Below, one piece after another: positions 45,989-55,467 of a DNA stretch of 64,000 bases. The DNA comes from Nitrobacter sp. Nb-311A (GTDB taxonomy: Bacteria; Pseudomonadota; Alphaproteobacteria; Rhizobiales; Xanthobacteraceae): the NCBI RefSeq assembly GCF_000152905.1, contig NZ_AAMY01000004.1, positions 124,001 through 188,000 of the forward strand. Direction: 5' to 3'. The notes below the pieces were generated by a model, which worked only from the letters and a program-made list of their open reading frames with translations, was not told the DNA's origin and searched no databases. The first letter of the stretch is position 1, and each line of letters begins with the position of its first letter. The position numbers were made by a program, and so were the translations under genes.

Positions 45989-46885
45989 TTACAAATCTAC
46001 GCGAAACTCGTCGCGCCGGTACCCTTGCGCATACAACAGCGCGGTGAGATCACCATGATCGATCTGCGCGGCTGCGGCTGTGGCAACCACCGGCTTGGCA
46101 TGATAGGCGACACCGAGGCCTGCATTCTGGATCATGCCGAGGTCATTAGCGCCGTCGCCGACCGCCAGCGTATCCTGATTGTCGAGGCCGAAGGTCTCGC
46201 GCAGTTCGATCAGCGTCGCAAGTTTTGCCTCGCGGCCGACGATCGGTTCGGCGGCCTGTCCTGACAATTTTCCGTCTTCGACCAGCAGCGTGTTGCCGCG
46301 ATTTTCTTGAAAGCCGATCAGGGCGGCCACCGCTTTGGTGAACAGCGTGAAGCCGCCGGAGATCAGGCAGGTGTAGGCGCCGTTGGCGCGCATGGTCATG
46401 ACCAGTTCGCGCCCGCCGGGCGTGGGCGTGATGCGTTTTGCCAGCACCTCGTCGACCACGGATACGGGAAGCCCTTTGAGTAACGCTACGCGCTCGCGCA
46501 GAGCGGCTTCAAATTGCATTTCGCCGCGCATGGCGCGCTCGGTGATTGCGGCGACATGCGCCTTGAGGCCGGCAAAATCGGCGAGTTCGTCGATGCACTC
46601 CTGGCCGATCATGGTGGAATCCATGTCGGCCAGAAACAGCTTCTTGCGCCGGCCGAGCTGCGGCTGGATCACCACATCGATCGGTAGATCGCCGCGCGCC
46701 TCGCGCAGGCGCTGCGAAATGGTCTGAATGGGTTCTTCGCTCTCGAAGGGAATGTCGGCCGCGATCTCGTCCCATAGCCAGTGCGCCGGGCCGGCATTGT
46801 TCAGAATTGCGCGCGCCCCGTCGAGCACCGTGCTATCGAGCGCGGGGTTAGCCGGATTGCAGATCAGCGTGGCGACGAGTGACAT
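45989..46885 (-). CDS. serB: Phosphoserine phosphatase
   Basis: A 298-residue protein from ATG 46885 ([20 protein letters not shown]). HAD motifs: [20 protein letters not shown] (nucleophile Asp in DMDST), [20 protein letters not shown] (motif II region), and [20 protein letters not shown] (motif III). It performs the last step of serine synthesis. Its start codon overlaps that of miaA on the other strand by two bases. The frame is open further upstream but enters miaA. SerB and MiaA are unrelated in function. Confidence 0.94.
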   Translation of the reverse strand: MSLVATLICNPANPALDSTVLDGARAILNNAGPAHWLWDEIAADIPFESEEPIQTISQRLREARGDLPIDVVIQPQLGRRKKLFLADMDSTMIGQECIDELADFAGLKAHVAAITERAMRGEMQFEAALRERVALLKGLPVSVVDEVLAKRITPTPGGRELVMTMRANGAYTCLISGGFTLFTKAVAALIGFQENRGNTLLVEDGKLSGQAAEPIVGREAKLATLIELRETFGLDNQDTLAVGDGANDLGMIQNAGLGVAYHAKPVVATAAAAQIDHGDLTALLYAQGYRRDEFRVDL

Positions 46886-47828
46886 GGATGGGGAGAACTC
46901 TGGCGAGGTAAACGGGCGGGCGACGAATGCCGTGCTTATCGCAGGGCCGACCGCGAGCGGCAAGTCTGCGCTGGCGCTGTCGCTTGCCGAACGGACTGGC
47001 GGCATCGTCATCAATACCGACTCCATGCAGGTCTATCGCGATCTCCGCATCATCACGGCGCGGCCGACGCCTGAGGAGGAGGTGCGCGTGCCGCACCGGC
47101 TCTACGGTCATGTCGATGCCGGCGTGAACTGCTCCGCCGGGATGTGGGTCGCCGATGCAGGGACCGCTCTCGCCGAGGCGCGCGCGCAAAACCGGCTTTC
47201 GATCTTCGTCGGCGGCTCCGGCCTATATTTCAAAGCGTTGACCCGCGGCCTGTCGGCGGTGCCGCCGATTCCGCCTCAAGTGCGCGACGACGTCCGCGCG
47301 CGCCTCGAACGTGACGGGGCCGAAGCGCTTCATGCTGTTCTCGCGCGGTGCGATCCGGCGGCGGCGCAACGCCTGAAGCCGCGCGACCGCGTTCGCATCG
47401 CCCGCGCGCTCGAAGTCATCGAGGCGACGGGGCGCTCATTGACCGATTGGCATCGCGATGGCTTGCCGCCGTTGCTGCCGCCTCGATGCGTGAAGGCGGT
47501 TTTCCTTGCTCCGGATCGTGACGCGCTCTATGCGCGGATCGACGCGCGGTTTGGCGCGATGCTGACGGCCGGGGCGTTGGAGGAGGTCGCGGCGCTGGCC
47601 CAACGGCGCCTCGATCCGCTGCTGCCGGCGATGAAGGCGCACGGCGTGCCCGCGCTGATCCGGCACCTGCGCGGCGAGATTTCGCTGGCGGAGGCTGCCG
47701 AGATCGGCCGCGCCGACACGCGTCACTACGCAAAACGGCAGTTCACTTGGTTTCGTCACCAGTTGCCAGAGTTCGCTTGGGTGAGGCCAGAAGAGGCAAG
47801 AAAGGTGCTGGACACATCTGAGTTGTGA
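46884..47828 (+). CDS. miaA: tRNA dimethylallyltransferase
   Basis: A 314-residue protein from ATG 46884 ([20 protein letters not shown]). Walker [21 protein letters not shown], then [20 protein letters not shown] (substrate contact Asp), [20 protein letters not shown] and [19 protein letters not shown] at the C-terminus. It adds a dimethylallyl group to A37 of tRNAs reading UNN codons. Divergent from serB with overlapping starts. Confidence 0.94.
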   Translation: MDGENSGEVNGRATNAVLIAGPTASGKSALALSLAERTGGIVINTDSMQVYRDLRIITARPTPEEEVRVPHRLYGHVDAGVNCSAGMWVADAGTALAEARAQNRLSIFVGGSGLYFKALTRGLSAVPPIPPQVRDDVRARLERDGAEALHAVLARCDPAAAQRLKPRDRVRIARALEVIEATGRSLTDWHRDGLPPLLPPRCVKAVFLAPDRDALYARIDARFGAMLTAGALEEVAALAQRRLDPLLPAMKAHGVPALIRHLRGEISLAEAAEIGRADTRHYAKRQFTWFRHQLPEFAWVRPEEARKVLDTSEL

Positions 47829-47905
47829 TATGCGGGACGATCCGCCGTATCTCGGCGTTCCCCTCCCAAACCCACGAAATCGGCATATTTCCCTCGAAAC
47901 ACTTG

Positions 47906-47934
47906 TTGACGGGCACAAATCCACCTCGTATAAC
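47906..47934 (+). promoter_or_regulatory. Predicted promoter of the ilvI attenuator
   Basis: TTGACG (47906-47911), 17 bases, TATAAC (47929-47934). Transcription would start at about 47941, leaving a 5' leader with the 22-residue peptide and attenuator hairpin before ilvI. Confidence 0.6.
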
Positions 47935-47965
47935 CCGCGCAACCTTTGGGAAAGTTGACGAAGAA

Positions 47966-48034
47966 ATGCGCAATTTTGTTATCAAGAACCTTGTTCTGAT
48001 CCTCGTAACTCGGAACACCGCCCAGGATGGCTAA
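47966..48034 (+). CDS. Branched-chain-amino-acid leader peptide of ilvI
   Basis: A 22-residue peptide, MRNFVIKNLVLILVTRNTAQ plus two residues, from ATG 47966 to TAA 48034. Its stretch VIKNLVLILV has eight of ten residues that are Val, Ile or Leu, the end products of the operon it precedes. The predicted promoter lies 30 bases upstream and an intrinsic terminator 28 bases downstream. This is the classical arrangement of attenuation in ilv operons, expected to slow ribosomes when these amino acids are short. Confidence 0.75.
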   Translation: MRNFVIKNLVLILVTRNTAQDG

Positions 48035-48083
48035 GCCGTCCGAAGGGAAAGGCGGTGTGCCGGGGCCCTTCAGGCCCTTTTTT
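48034..48083 (+). terminator. ilvI attenuator (alternative hairpins)
   Basis: GGGCC (48063-48067) and GGCCC (48073-48077) with a 5-base loop, followed by TTTTTT, form the terminator. CCGTC / GGCGG (about 48036-48055) can form a competing hairpin before it. It lies between the leader peptide and the ilvI start. Confidence 0.65.
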
Positions 48084-48138
48084 ATTGTTTGCGACGCTGG
48101 CGGACATGAGGGAAGCCTGCGCGAATCCGGAGTCGGCC

Positions 48139-49917
48139 ATGAGTCCAAGCGAACGCCAAGATTCTAATCAGATGACCGGTGCGGCCATGATTGTGCGGGC
48201 CCTCGTTGATCATGGCGTCAAAAGCATTTTCGGTTATCCGGGCGGGGCGGTGCTCCCGATCTATGACGAAATTTTTCAGCAGAGCGATATCGAGCACGTC
48301 CTCGTGCGACATGAGCAGGGCGCCGGTCACGCGGCCGAAGGTTACGCCCGTTCTACCGGCAAGCCGGGCGTGGTGCTTGTGACCTCGGGGCCGGGTGCCA
48401 CCAACATGGTGACGCCACTGACCGATGCCCTGATGGACTCGATCCCGCTGGTCTGCATCACCGGCCAGGTGCCGACGCATCTGATCGGCAACGATGCGTT
48501 TCAGGAATGCGACACCGTCGGTATCACCAGGCCCTGCACGAAGCACAACTGGCTGGTGCGCGATATTAAGGACCTGCCAAAAGTGCTGCACGAGGCGTTT
48601 TACGTCGCCACCTCCGGCCGTCCCGGCCCGGTTGTGGTCGACGTGCCGAAGGATCTGCAGTTCGCGACCGGCACCTACACGCCGCCACGTAAATCGGACG
48701 TCCACGCGTCCTACAAGCCGCAGATCAAAGGCGATGCCGGACAGATTCGCAAGGCGGTGTCGCTGCTGGTCAACGCCAAGCGTCCGGTGATCTATACCGG
48801 CGGCGGCATCATCAATTCGGGCCGCGAGGCATCGAAGACGCTGCGCGCGCTGGTCGAAGCCGCCGGCTTTCCGATTACGTCGACTTTGATGGGACTGGGA
48901 GCCTATCCGGCCTCCGGCAAGAACTGGCTTGGAATGCTCGGCATGCACGGCACTTACGAGGCCAATATGGCGATGCATGATTGCGACGTCATGCTGTGCA
49001 TCGGGGCGCGCTTCGACGATCGTATCACGGGTCGCACTGACGCGTTCTCGCCGGGCTCGAAGAAGATTCACATCGATATTGATCCCTCATCGATCAACAA
49101 GAACATCCGCGTCGACGTGCCGATCATCGGCGATGCCGGCAGCGTGATGGCCGACCTGTTGCAGGCGTTCAAAGCGGAAGGCAAGACGCCGAAGATCGAT
49201 CCGTGGTGGTTCGAGATCGGACGCTGGCGTGCGCGCAACTCGCTGGCCTACAAGAAGAACGACGACGTGATCCTGCCGCAGTTCGCGATTCAGCGTCTGT
49301 TCGAGGCGACGCGAGGCTGCGACACCTACATCACGACCGAGGTCGGTCAGCATCAGATGTGGGCCGCTCAATTCTTCGGCTTCGAGGAGCCGCATCGCTT
49401 GATGACCTCGGGTGGCCTCGGCACCATGGGTTACGGTCTACCGGCCGCGCTCGGAGTGCAGGTGGCCCATCGTGACAGCCTCGTAATCGATATCGCTGGC
49501 GATGCCTCTGTGCAGATGACGATGCAGGAGATGTCGACGGCGGTTCAGCACGATCTTCCGGTCAAGATATTCATCCTCAACAACCAGTACATGGGCATGG
49601 TGAGGCAATGGCAGCAATTGCTGCATGGCAATCGGCTGTCGCACTCATATTCCGAGGCGCTTCCCGATTTCGTCAAGCTCGCCGATGCCTTCGGCTGCGT
49701 CGGACTGCAGGCGACCAAGCCCTCCGATCTCGACGGCGCCATCAGGGAGATGATCTCGGTGAGAAAGCCCGTTTTGTTCGACTGCCGCGTCGCAGCGCTT
49801 GAAAACTGCTTTCCGATGATCCCGTCCGGCAAGGCGCATAACGAGATGCTTTTGCCGGCGGAAGCCAATGACGATGCGGCCACGGCCGCCTTTGCCGGCG
49901 GCAAGGCGCTGGTGTGA
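48139..49917 (+). CDS. ilvI: Acetolactate synthase, large catalytic subunit
   Basis: A 592-residue protein from ATG 48139 (MSPSERQDSNQMTGAAMIVR). Three TPP-enzyme domains: N-terminal (GYPGGAVLPIYDEIFQ with the family's catalytic Glu in VRHEQGAGHAAEGYAR), a middle FAD/nucleotide-fold domain, and the C-terminal TPP domain with DIAGDASVQMTMQEMSTAV and LNNQYMGMVRQWQQL (GD...NN). It joins two pyruvates, or pyruvate and 2-oxobutyrate, the first common step to Val, Leu and Ile. The regulatory subunit follows 154 bases later. Confidence 0.97.
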   Translation: MSPSERQDSNQMTGAAMIVRALVDHGVKSIFGYPGGAVLPIYDEIFQQSDIEHVLVRHEQGAGHAAEGYARSTGKPGVVLVTSGPGATNMVTPLTDALMDSIPLVCITGQVPTHLIGNDAFQECDTVGITRPCTKHNWLVRDIKDLPKVLHEAFYVATSGRPGPVVVDVPKDLQFATGTYTPPRKSDVHASYKPQIKGDAGQIRKAVSLLVNAKRPVIYTGGGIINSGREASKTLRALVEAAGFPITSTLMGLGAYPASGKNWLGMLGMHGTYEANMAMHDCDVMLCIGARFDDRITGRTDAFSPGSKKIHIDIDPSSINKNIRVDVPIIGDAGSVMADLLQAFKAEGKTPKIDPWWFEIGRWRARNSLAYKKNDDVILPQFAIQRLFEATRGCDTYITTEVGQHQMWAAQFFGFEEPHRLMTSGGLGTMGYGLPAALGVQVAHRDSLVIDIAGDASVQMTMQEMSTAVQHDLPVKIFILNNQYMGMVRQWQQLLHGNRLSHSYSEALPDFVKLADAFGCVGLQATKPSDLDGAIREMISVRKPVLFDCRVAALENCFPMIPSGKAHNEMLLPAEANDDAATAAFAGGKALV

Positions 49918-50071
49918 AACGTCCGTGGAAAACATGGTCCTATTAAACAACACGACGTCATCGTCCCGCCCGACCGGAGAATCCAGTATGCCGCGACGGT
50001 TGCGCTTGGCTGCTGGCGCGGACGCATACCGGATGCCCGCCTTCGCGGGCATGACCAATTGAGAGACTGCA

Positions 50072-50614
50072 ATGAACCAGCCCGCTTCCGCCTACTTTCT
50101 CGAAGAGCGCCACGATCCGAACGAGACGCACACGCTGTCGGTGCTGGTCGCCAATGAGCCGGGCGTGCTGGCGCGGGTGATCGGGTTGTTCTCAGGTCGC
50201 GGCTACAATATCGAAAGCCTCACTGTATCCGAGACCGAGAGCAAGAAGCACGTCTCCCGAATCACCATCGTCACCACTGGCACCCCGATGGTGATCCAGC
50301 AGATCAAGCATCAGCTTGACCGCATGATTCCGGTCTATCAGGTCGTTGACATGACCCTGACCGGACGTTCCATCGAGCGCGAACTCGCCATGGTCAAGGT
50401 GAAGGGTTCGGGCGATCAGCGCATCGAGGCGATGCGGCTTGCGGAGGTGTTTCGTGCTCGTGTGGTGGATGCCACCAATGAGAGTTTCGTGTTCGAGATT
50501 ACGGGCGGCACCTCGAAGATTAATCAGTTTGTCGACCTGATGCGGCCGATCGGTCTGGTGGAGGTGTCGCGAACCGGTGTCGCTGCGATTGGGCGCGGAC
50601 CGGAAGGGATGTAA
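50072..50614 (+). CDS. ilvH: Acetolactate synthase, small regulatory subunit
   Basis: A 180-residue protein. N-terminal ACT domain (HTLSVLVANEPGVLARVIGL, FSGRGYNIESLTVSETESKK) and a C-terminal domain with VFRARVVDATNESFVFEITG, then GTSKINQFVDLMRPIGLVEV, typical of IlvH/IlvN. It gives end-product control (valine). The preceding 154 bases contain a short inverted repeat GGATGCCCGCC / GGGCATGACC. Confidence 0.95.
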   Translation: MNQPASAYFLEERHDPNETHTLSVLVANEPGVLARVIGLFSGRGYNIESLTVSETESKKHVSRITIVTTGTPMVIQQIKHQLDRMIPVYQVVDMTLTGRSIERELAMVKVKGSGDQRIEAMRLAEVFRARVVDATNESFVFEITGGTSKINQFVDLMRPIGLVEVSRTGVAAIGRGPEGM

Positions 50615-50618
50615 GGTC

Positions 50619-51323
50619 ATGCTGGCGCGCGACTGGTTTTACAGTGAACGTGGGCGGATGGGATTGGATTCGCTCATTGCCGCGCGCTCCGCGATCTATG
50701 ATCACGACGATAGCGGCAGCCGCGCCCGCGCAACCCTCGCCAGGCTGGGCGTGCGTCCGGGCTGGCTGATCGCAGATATCGGCTGCGGCGCCGGCTCGCT
50801 CGCTTGTGAAGCCGCCAGAATGGGCGCGGAGGTCTATGCCGTCGATATTGCGCCGGCAGCGCTGGCTCTGGCCGAGGCCCAGGCGCGCGACGGCAACGTC
50901 GCGATCAGGACTCAGGGGGCTGGCTTGCTCAGTTTTGCTCTCGCATCGGATTCCCTGGATCTGGTCGTGAGCGAGTTCACGCTGCATCACCTGCCGGATT
51001 TTTGGAAGGCGGTCGCGCTGTCGCGCATGTTCCGTGTCGTCAAGCCCGGAGGACAGCTGTTTCTGCGCGACATCGTGTTCATCCGCGAGCCGGATGGCTC
51101 CGACCGTACGGTCGAGCAGTGGGCTGAATTCAACATCAACAATCACGACTTCCCGCGTGGCGAGGTCGTCAGCCATATGCGCGATGAACATTCGACCTTC
51201 GGCTGGGTGATTGAGCGGATGCTGAAGGACGTTGGCTTCACGCTGGAATCCGCTGACTATCATGCGCCGCTCCATGGCGCTTATCTCTGCCGCAAACCAG
51301 CCGTCGGCGACGCTCCCGCATAG
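50619..51323 (+). CDS. Class I SAM-dependent methyltransferase between ilvH and ilvC
   Basis: A 234-residue protein from ATG 50619 (MLARDWFYSERGRMGLDSLI), only 4 bases after the ilvH stop. Motif I LIADIGCGAGSLACEAARMG, acidic motif II VYAVDIAPAALALAEAQARD, motif IV DLVVSEFTLHHLPDFWKAVA, and GGQLFLRDIVF. It resembles UbiE/Methyltransf_11 enzymes. The substrate is not known. It is almost certainly co-transcribed with ilvI-ilvH. Confidence 0.85.
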   Translation: MLARDWFYSERGRMGLDSLIAARSAIYDHDDSGSRARATLARLGVRPGWLIADIGCGAGSLACEAARMGAEVYAVDIAPAALALAEAQARDGNVAIRTQGAGLLSFALASDSLDLVVSEFTLHHLPDFWKAVALSRMFRVVKPGGQLFLRDIVFIREPDGSDRTVEQWAEFNINNHDFPRGEVVSHMRDEHSTFGWVIERMLKDVGFTLESADYHAPLHGAYLCRKPAVGDAPA

Positions 51324-51434
51324 TCTTCTGTTCGTCACTTGGCGCTGTCCACCTTCGTTACCGGACGACTAATGAAGTTTTTCCATTATCCAAAACATTG
51401 CAGCGGACTTGTTTCCGGGCATCCGTAGCCCTAA

Positions 51435-52541
<1,107 letters not shown>

Positions 52542-52563
52542 TCTGCCGGCTTGCGGGTAGTGC

Positions 52564-52593
52564 TTTTCCCTCTCCCGCAAGGGGAGAGGGAAA
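52564..52593. terminator. Bidirectional hairpin between ilvC and the ABC transporter
   Basis: TTTTCCCTCTCCC and GGGGAGAGGGAAA around GCAA. It separates the convergent ilvC and permease/binding protein genes and is a single palindrome of repeat family C. Confidence 0.65.
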
Positions 52594-52652
52594 GAAGAGA
52601 CAGTGCTGCGCCGCGATGCGCGCCGTCGTCATTACCCCTTATTTTTCACCCC

Positions 52653-54214
52653 TTATTTCTCGTTGATTGTCGCCCACAACCAGCGAGCCACCGTTGCCGG
52701 TGAGCTGTCCGCGCCATTGCCGGTGGCGCGCAGGTTAGCCTCGCGCATGACAGCGATATCGATTTTGCCAAGCAGAGGCTGAAGCGCAGCGCGGAGCTTC
52801 GCGTCATTGGCGCGCTGCGGCGCCAGCAGCACGATCGCGTCATAGGACGGAATGGCGTGTCTGTCATCGTCAAGCGCGGTCAGGCCGTATTTCGCGATCA
52901 GGCCGTCGCTGGTGTAGCCCGCGATCACGTCGACTTCGCCGGAAGCGACGGCGGCATACATGAAGTCCGACTGCATTTGCCGCCGCTCGCGAAACGATAA
53001 CCCGTAAGCCTTTTTCAGAGCCGTCCATTCAGGCCGGGCGAAGAATTCGTAGTCGCCTGCGATCGACATTTTGCCGGCATGGGCTGCGAGATCGGAGATC
53101 GAATGAATGCCCAGCGCGTCGGCTCGTGTTTTCGGCATGAGCAGCGCATAGGCATTTTCGAATCCGAGTTCGCCAAGCAGCGTGATATTCCGTCGCGCCA
53201 GCGTCGCCTTGAGCTCGCTGAGCAGTTCCTGGCGCGGCTTGAGCTCTGGCATATGGAACTGGTTAGCCCACAGCGTGCCGGAATAATCGACGTAGACATC
53301 GATGTCGTCGTTCGCCAGCGCGTCGAAAATGACGTTGGAGCCGAGACCCTCGCGGGTCGTCGCCGGAAGGTCTGCTGCTTGCAGCCGGTGCGAGATCAGC
53401 GCGGCGAGCACATATTGTTCGGTGAAGGTTTTGGCGCCGACGATGGTGGTGGATTTCGTGCGGGTCAGAGATGGCGCCAATGTGGCCGCGGCGAGAACTG
53501 CGATACCGAGAAGACCGATTGATACATGGATGCGGCGGCGTATCCGCAAGCCGGATTCGATCAGCGCCAGCAACTGGTCGACGACCAGCGCGAGGACCGC
53601 CGCGGCGATGCAGCCGAAGAGCACGAACACCCAGTTCTGGGTCTGTAGCCCGGCGAAGATGTAGTTGCCGAGACTGGTCTGGCCGATCGGCGTGGAGAGC
53701 GTCGCGGTGCCGATCACCCACACAGCGGCGGTGCGGATGCCCGCCATGATCACCGGTAGCGCCAGCGGAAGTTCGACCATGGCGAGGGATTGCCGCGCCG
53801 TCATGCCGGCGCCTCGGGCCGCTTCCGTCAATGCAGGGTCAATCCCTTGAAGGCCCGTAATGGTGTTGCGCAGCACCGGGAGCATCGAATAGAGCGTCAG
53901 CGCCAACACCGAAGGCAAGAAACCGAACGCTGAGAATCCGACGCCGAACCATTGCGACGTTAATGTCGCCAGCGCCAGGAGGAGCGGATAGAACAACGCC
54001 AGCAGCGCCAGCCCCGGCATGGTCTGAACGATGCTTGCAAAACCGAGAAGCGTGCTGCGCAGCATCGGCCGGTTGTGCGAGCGGCCAGCGCCAGCGGGAA
54101 GCTGATCACGAGCCCCAGCGTCAGCGCCGTTATGCTGACGCGGACATGGTTGCCGAGATAATCGGGCAGGTGACCGAGTGCTTCGCTCCAGCGCGGATCG
54201 AAAAGCAAGCTCAT
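52653..54214 (-). pseudogene. Osmoprotectant ABC permease/binding-protein fusion, frameshifted
   Basis: The gene should start at ATG 54214 (MSLLFDPRWSEALGHLPDYL), overlapping the ATPase stop by ATGA. Frame one reads to FPLALAAR, and then the conserved text continues in another frame: NRPMLRSTLLGFASIVQTMP, then GLALLALFYPLLLAL, to the stop at 52653. The break lies at about 54073-54085 and equals a -1 change. The rest is intact: BPD permease domain (EAARGAGMTARQSLAMVELP, the EAA loop) with about six helices, then a periplasmic binding-protein domain (TTIVGAKTFTEQYVLAALIS; DIDVYVDYSGTLWANQF). The layout is that of OpuB/ProWX-type glycine-betaine/choline transporters. Either a pseudogene or a sequencing error. 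Confidence 0.8.
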
Positions 54215-55017
54215 AGCCGGATGCTCTGCGAGAGCGTTGCTTGAAGCCGCTCGGCTTGGCGGCGTGGCGTGCCGAGCAGTTCACCGACATAAGGGTTGTC
54301 GAGACGGGACAATTCGTCCGCCGCACCCAGGGCAATCAGACGGCCTTCGTGCATGACAGCGACGCGATCTGCGAGCAACAGCGCTTCGGTCATGTCATGG
54401 GTGATCATGACGGTGGTGAGGCCAAGTCTGGCGTGCAGCGCGCGATAGTCGCTGCCCAGCGCGTCACGCGTCACCGGGTCGAGGGCGCCGAAGGGCTCGT
54501 CCATCAGGACGATGCGCGGTTTCGCGGCGAGTGCCCGCGCGACGCCAACCCGCTGGCGCTGGCCGCCGGAAAGTTCGTGCGGAAATCGATCGCGGTGCTG
54601 CGCGCGGTCGAGCTGCACGAGATCGAGCAGTTCGTCGACCCGCGCGGCGATTTCAGATTTCGGCGTCCCGAGCAGGCGGGGCGTGATGCCGATGTTGGCG
54701 GCGATATTCATATGCGGAAACAGACCGCCGCTCTGGAAGACATAGCCGATCCGGCGGCGCAGCCCGATCGGGTCGATTCCGGCGATGTCCTCTCCCGCAA
54801 CTGTGATCGTGCCGGCGTCGGGGTCGATCAGGCGATTGGCGAGCCGCAGCAGCGTGGTCTTGCCGGAACCGGAACCGCCGACCACGGCAAGGAATTCGCC
54901 CGCCGCGATGTCGAACGAGACGTCGTCCACAGCTCTGACATTGCCGCCTCTTGCGCGGCCGCCATTGAAGCTTTTGACGACATGCGAAAACGCGACCAGC
55001 GGTGAGGTTTCACTCAT
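54211..55017 (-). CDS. Osmoprotectant-type ABC transporter ATP-binding protein
   Basis: A 268-residue protein. Walker A AVVGGSGSGKTTLLRLANRL, Q-loop GYVFQSGGLFPHMNIAANIG, signature ELSGGQRQRVGVARALAAKP, Walker B RIVLMDEPFGALDPVTRDAL, and H-loop TTVMITHDMTEALLLADRVA. Close to OpuCA/ProV and lacking a CBS-domain pair at the C-terminus. Its stop overlaps the start of the permease/binding-protein gene. Confidence 0.92.
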   Translation of the reverse strand: MSETSPLVAFSHVVKSFNGGRARGGNVRAVDDVSFDIAAGEFLAVVGGSGSGKTTLLRLANRLIDPDAGTITVAGEDIAGIDPIGLRRRIGYVFQSGGLFPHMNIAANIGITPRLLGTPKSEIAARVDELLDLVQLDRAQHRDRFPHELSGGQRQRVGVARALAAKPRIVLMDEPFGALDPVTRDALGSDYRALHARLGLTTVMITHDMTEALLLADRVAVMHEGRLIALGAADELSRLDNPYVGELLGTPRRQAERLQATLSQSIRL

Positions 55018-55239
55018 GCCTTGCGGGGGGTATCACACGCTCGCCATCCCACCAAGCCCGCTCCGAAACGCGTTTCGATTGCGGGGCGCCGTGCCGGAAA
55101 GCGAGACCGGCGGTAGCGTTGACCGAATTTGGGCATTGCGATGTCAGGTCATCCTCGGCTAAAATCCGTCCAGGAAGGGTCGGCAACGAAACCAATCGTC
55201 AATGGTTCTCGTTGAAAATGTCCCCCGAAGGATCCGGTA

Positions 55240-55368
55240 ATGCTGGTTTGCAGCGAAATGGCAGGAATTCACGGACACGCGGCGTTGACCGCGGGTTCCG
55301 AAGCGATTCCGGCTGCGTCCATGCCCGGCCTGCTGATTGGCGGGCTTCTGCTTCTTATCAGCCCCTGA
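55240..55368 (+). CDS. Leucine-rich leader peptide of leuA
   Basis: A 42-residue peptide from ATG 55240 to TGA 55368; inner ATGs at 55258 and 55321 are alternatives. The last 14 residues, MPGLLIGGLLLLISP minus one, contain six or seven Leu, including LLLL just before the stop. The stop codon itself lies in the CCCCTGAG arm of the hairpin described below. The position, 100 bases before leuA, and the Leu run make it a leuA attenuation leader, as known for alphaproteobacteria. Confidence 0.75.
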   Translation: MLVCSEMAGIHGHAALTAGSEAIPAASMPGLLIGGLLLLISP

Positions 55369-55446
55369 GCGCCGGCTGGGCAGTTGTTGCCTGGGCACTC
55401 AGGGGAACGCAGAAACACCAGCCCCTTCGAGCGCCCGATACGGCGC
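55362..55446 (+). promoter_or_regulatory. leuA attenuator region
   Basis: CCCCTGAG (55362-55369, overlapping the leader stop) pairs perfectly with CTCAGGGG (55398-55405). Further on, GCGCC (55431-55435) and GGCGC (55442-55446) form a second hairpin followed by ATCATTTTC just before leuA. The alternation of structures suits transcription attenuation, although the T-tract is poor, so translational control is also possible. Confidence 0.5.
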
Positions 55447-55467
55447 ACCGACCAGAGGATCATTTTC

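Noticed and set aside
48082-49071. Minus-strand open frame of 329 codons opposite ilvI
   Set aside because: Antisense shadow of a definite gene; no start signal.
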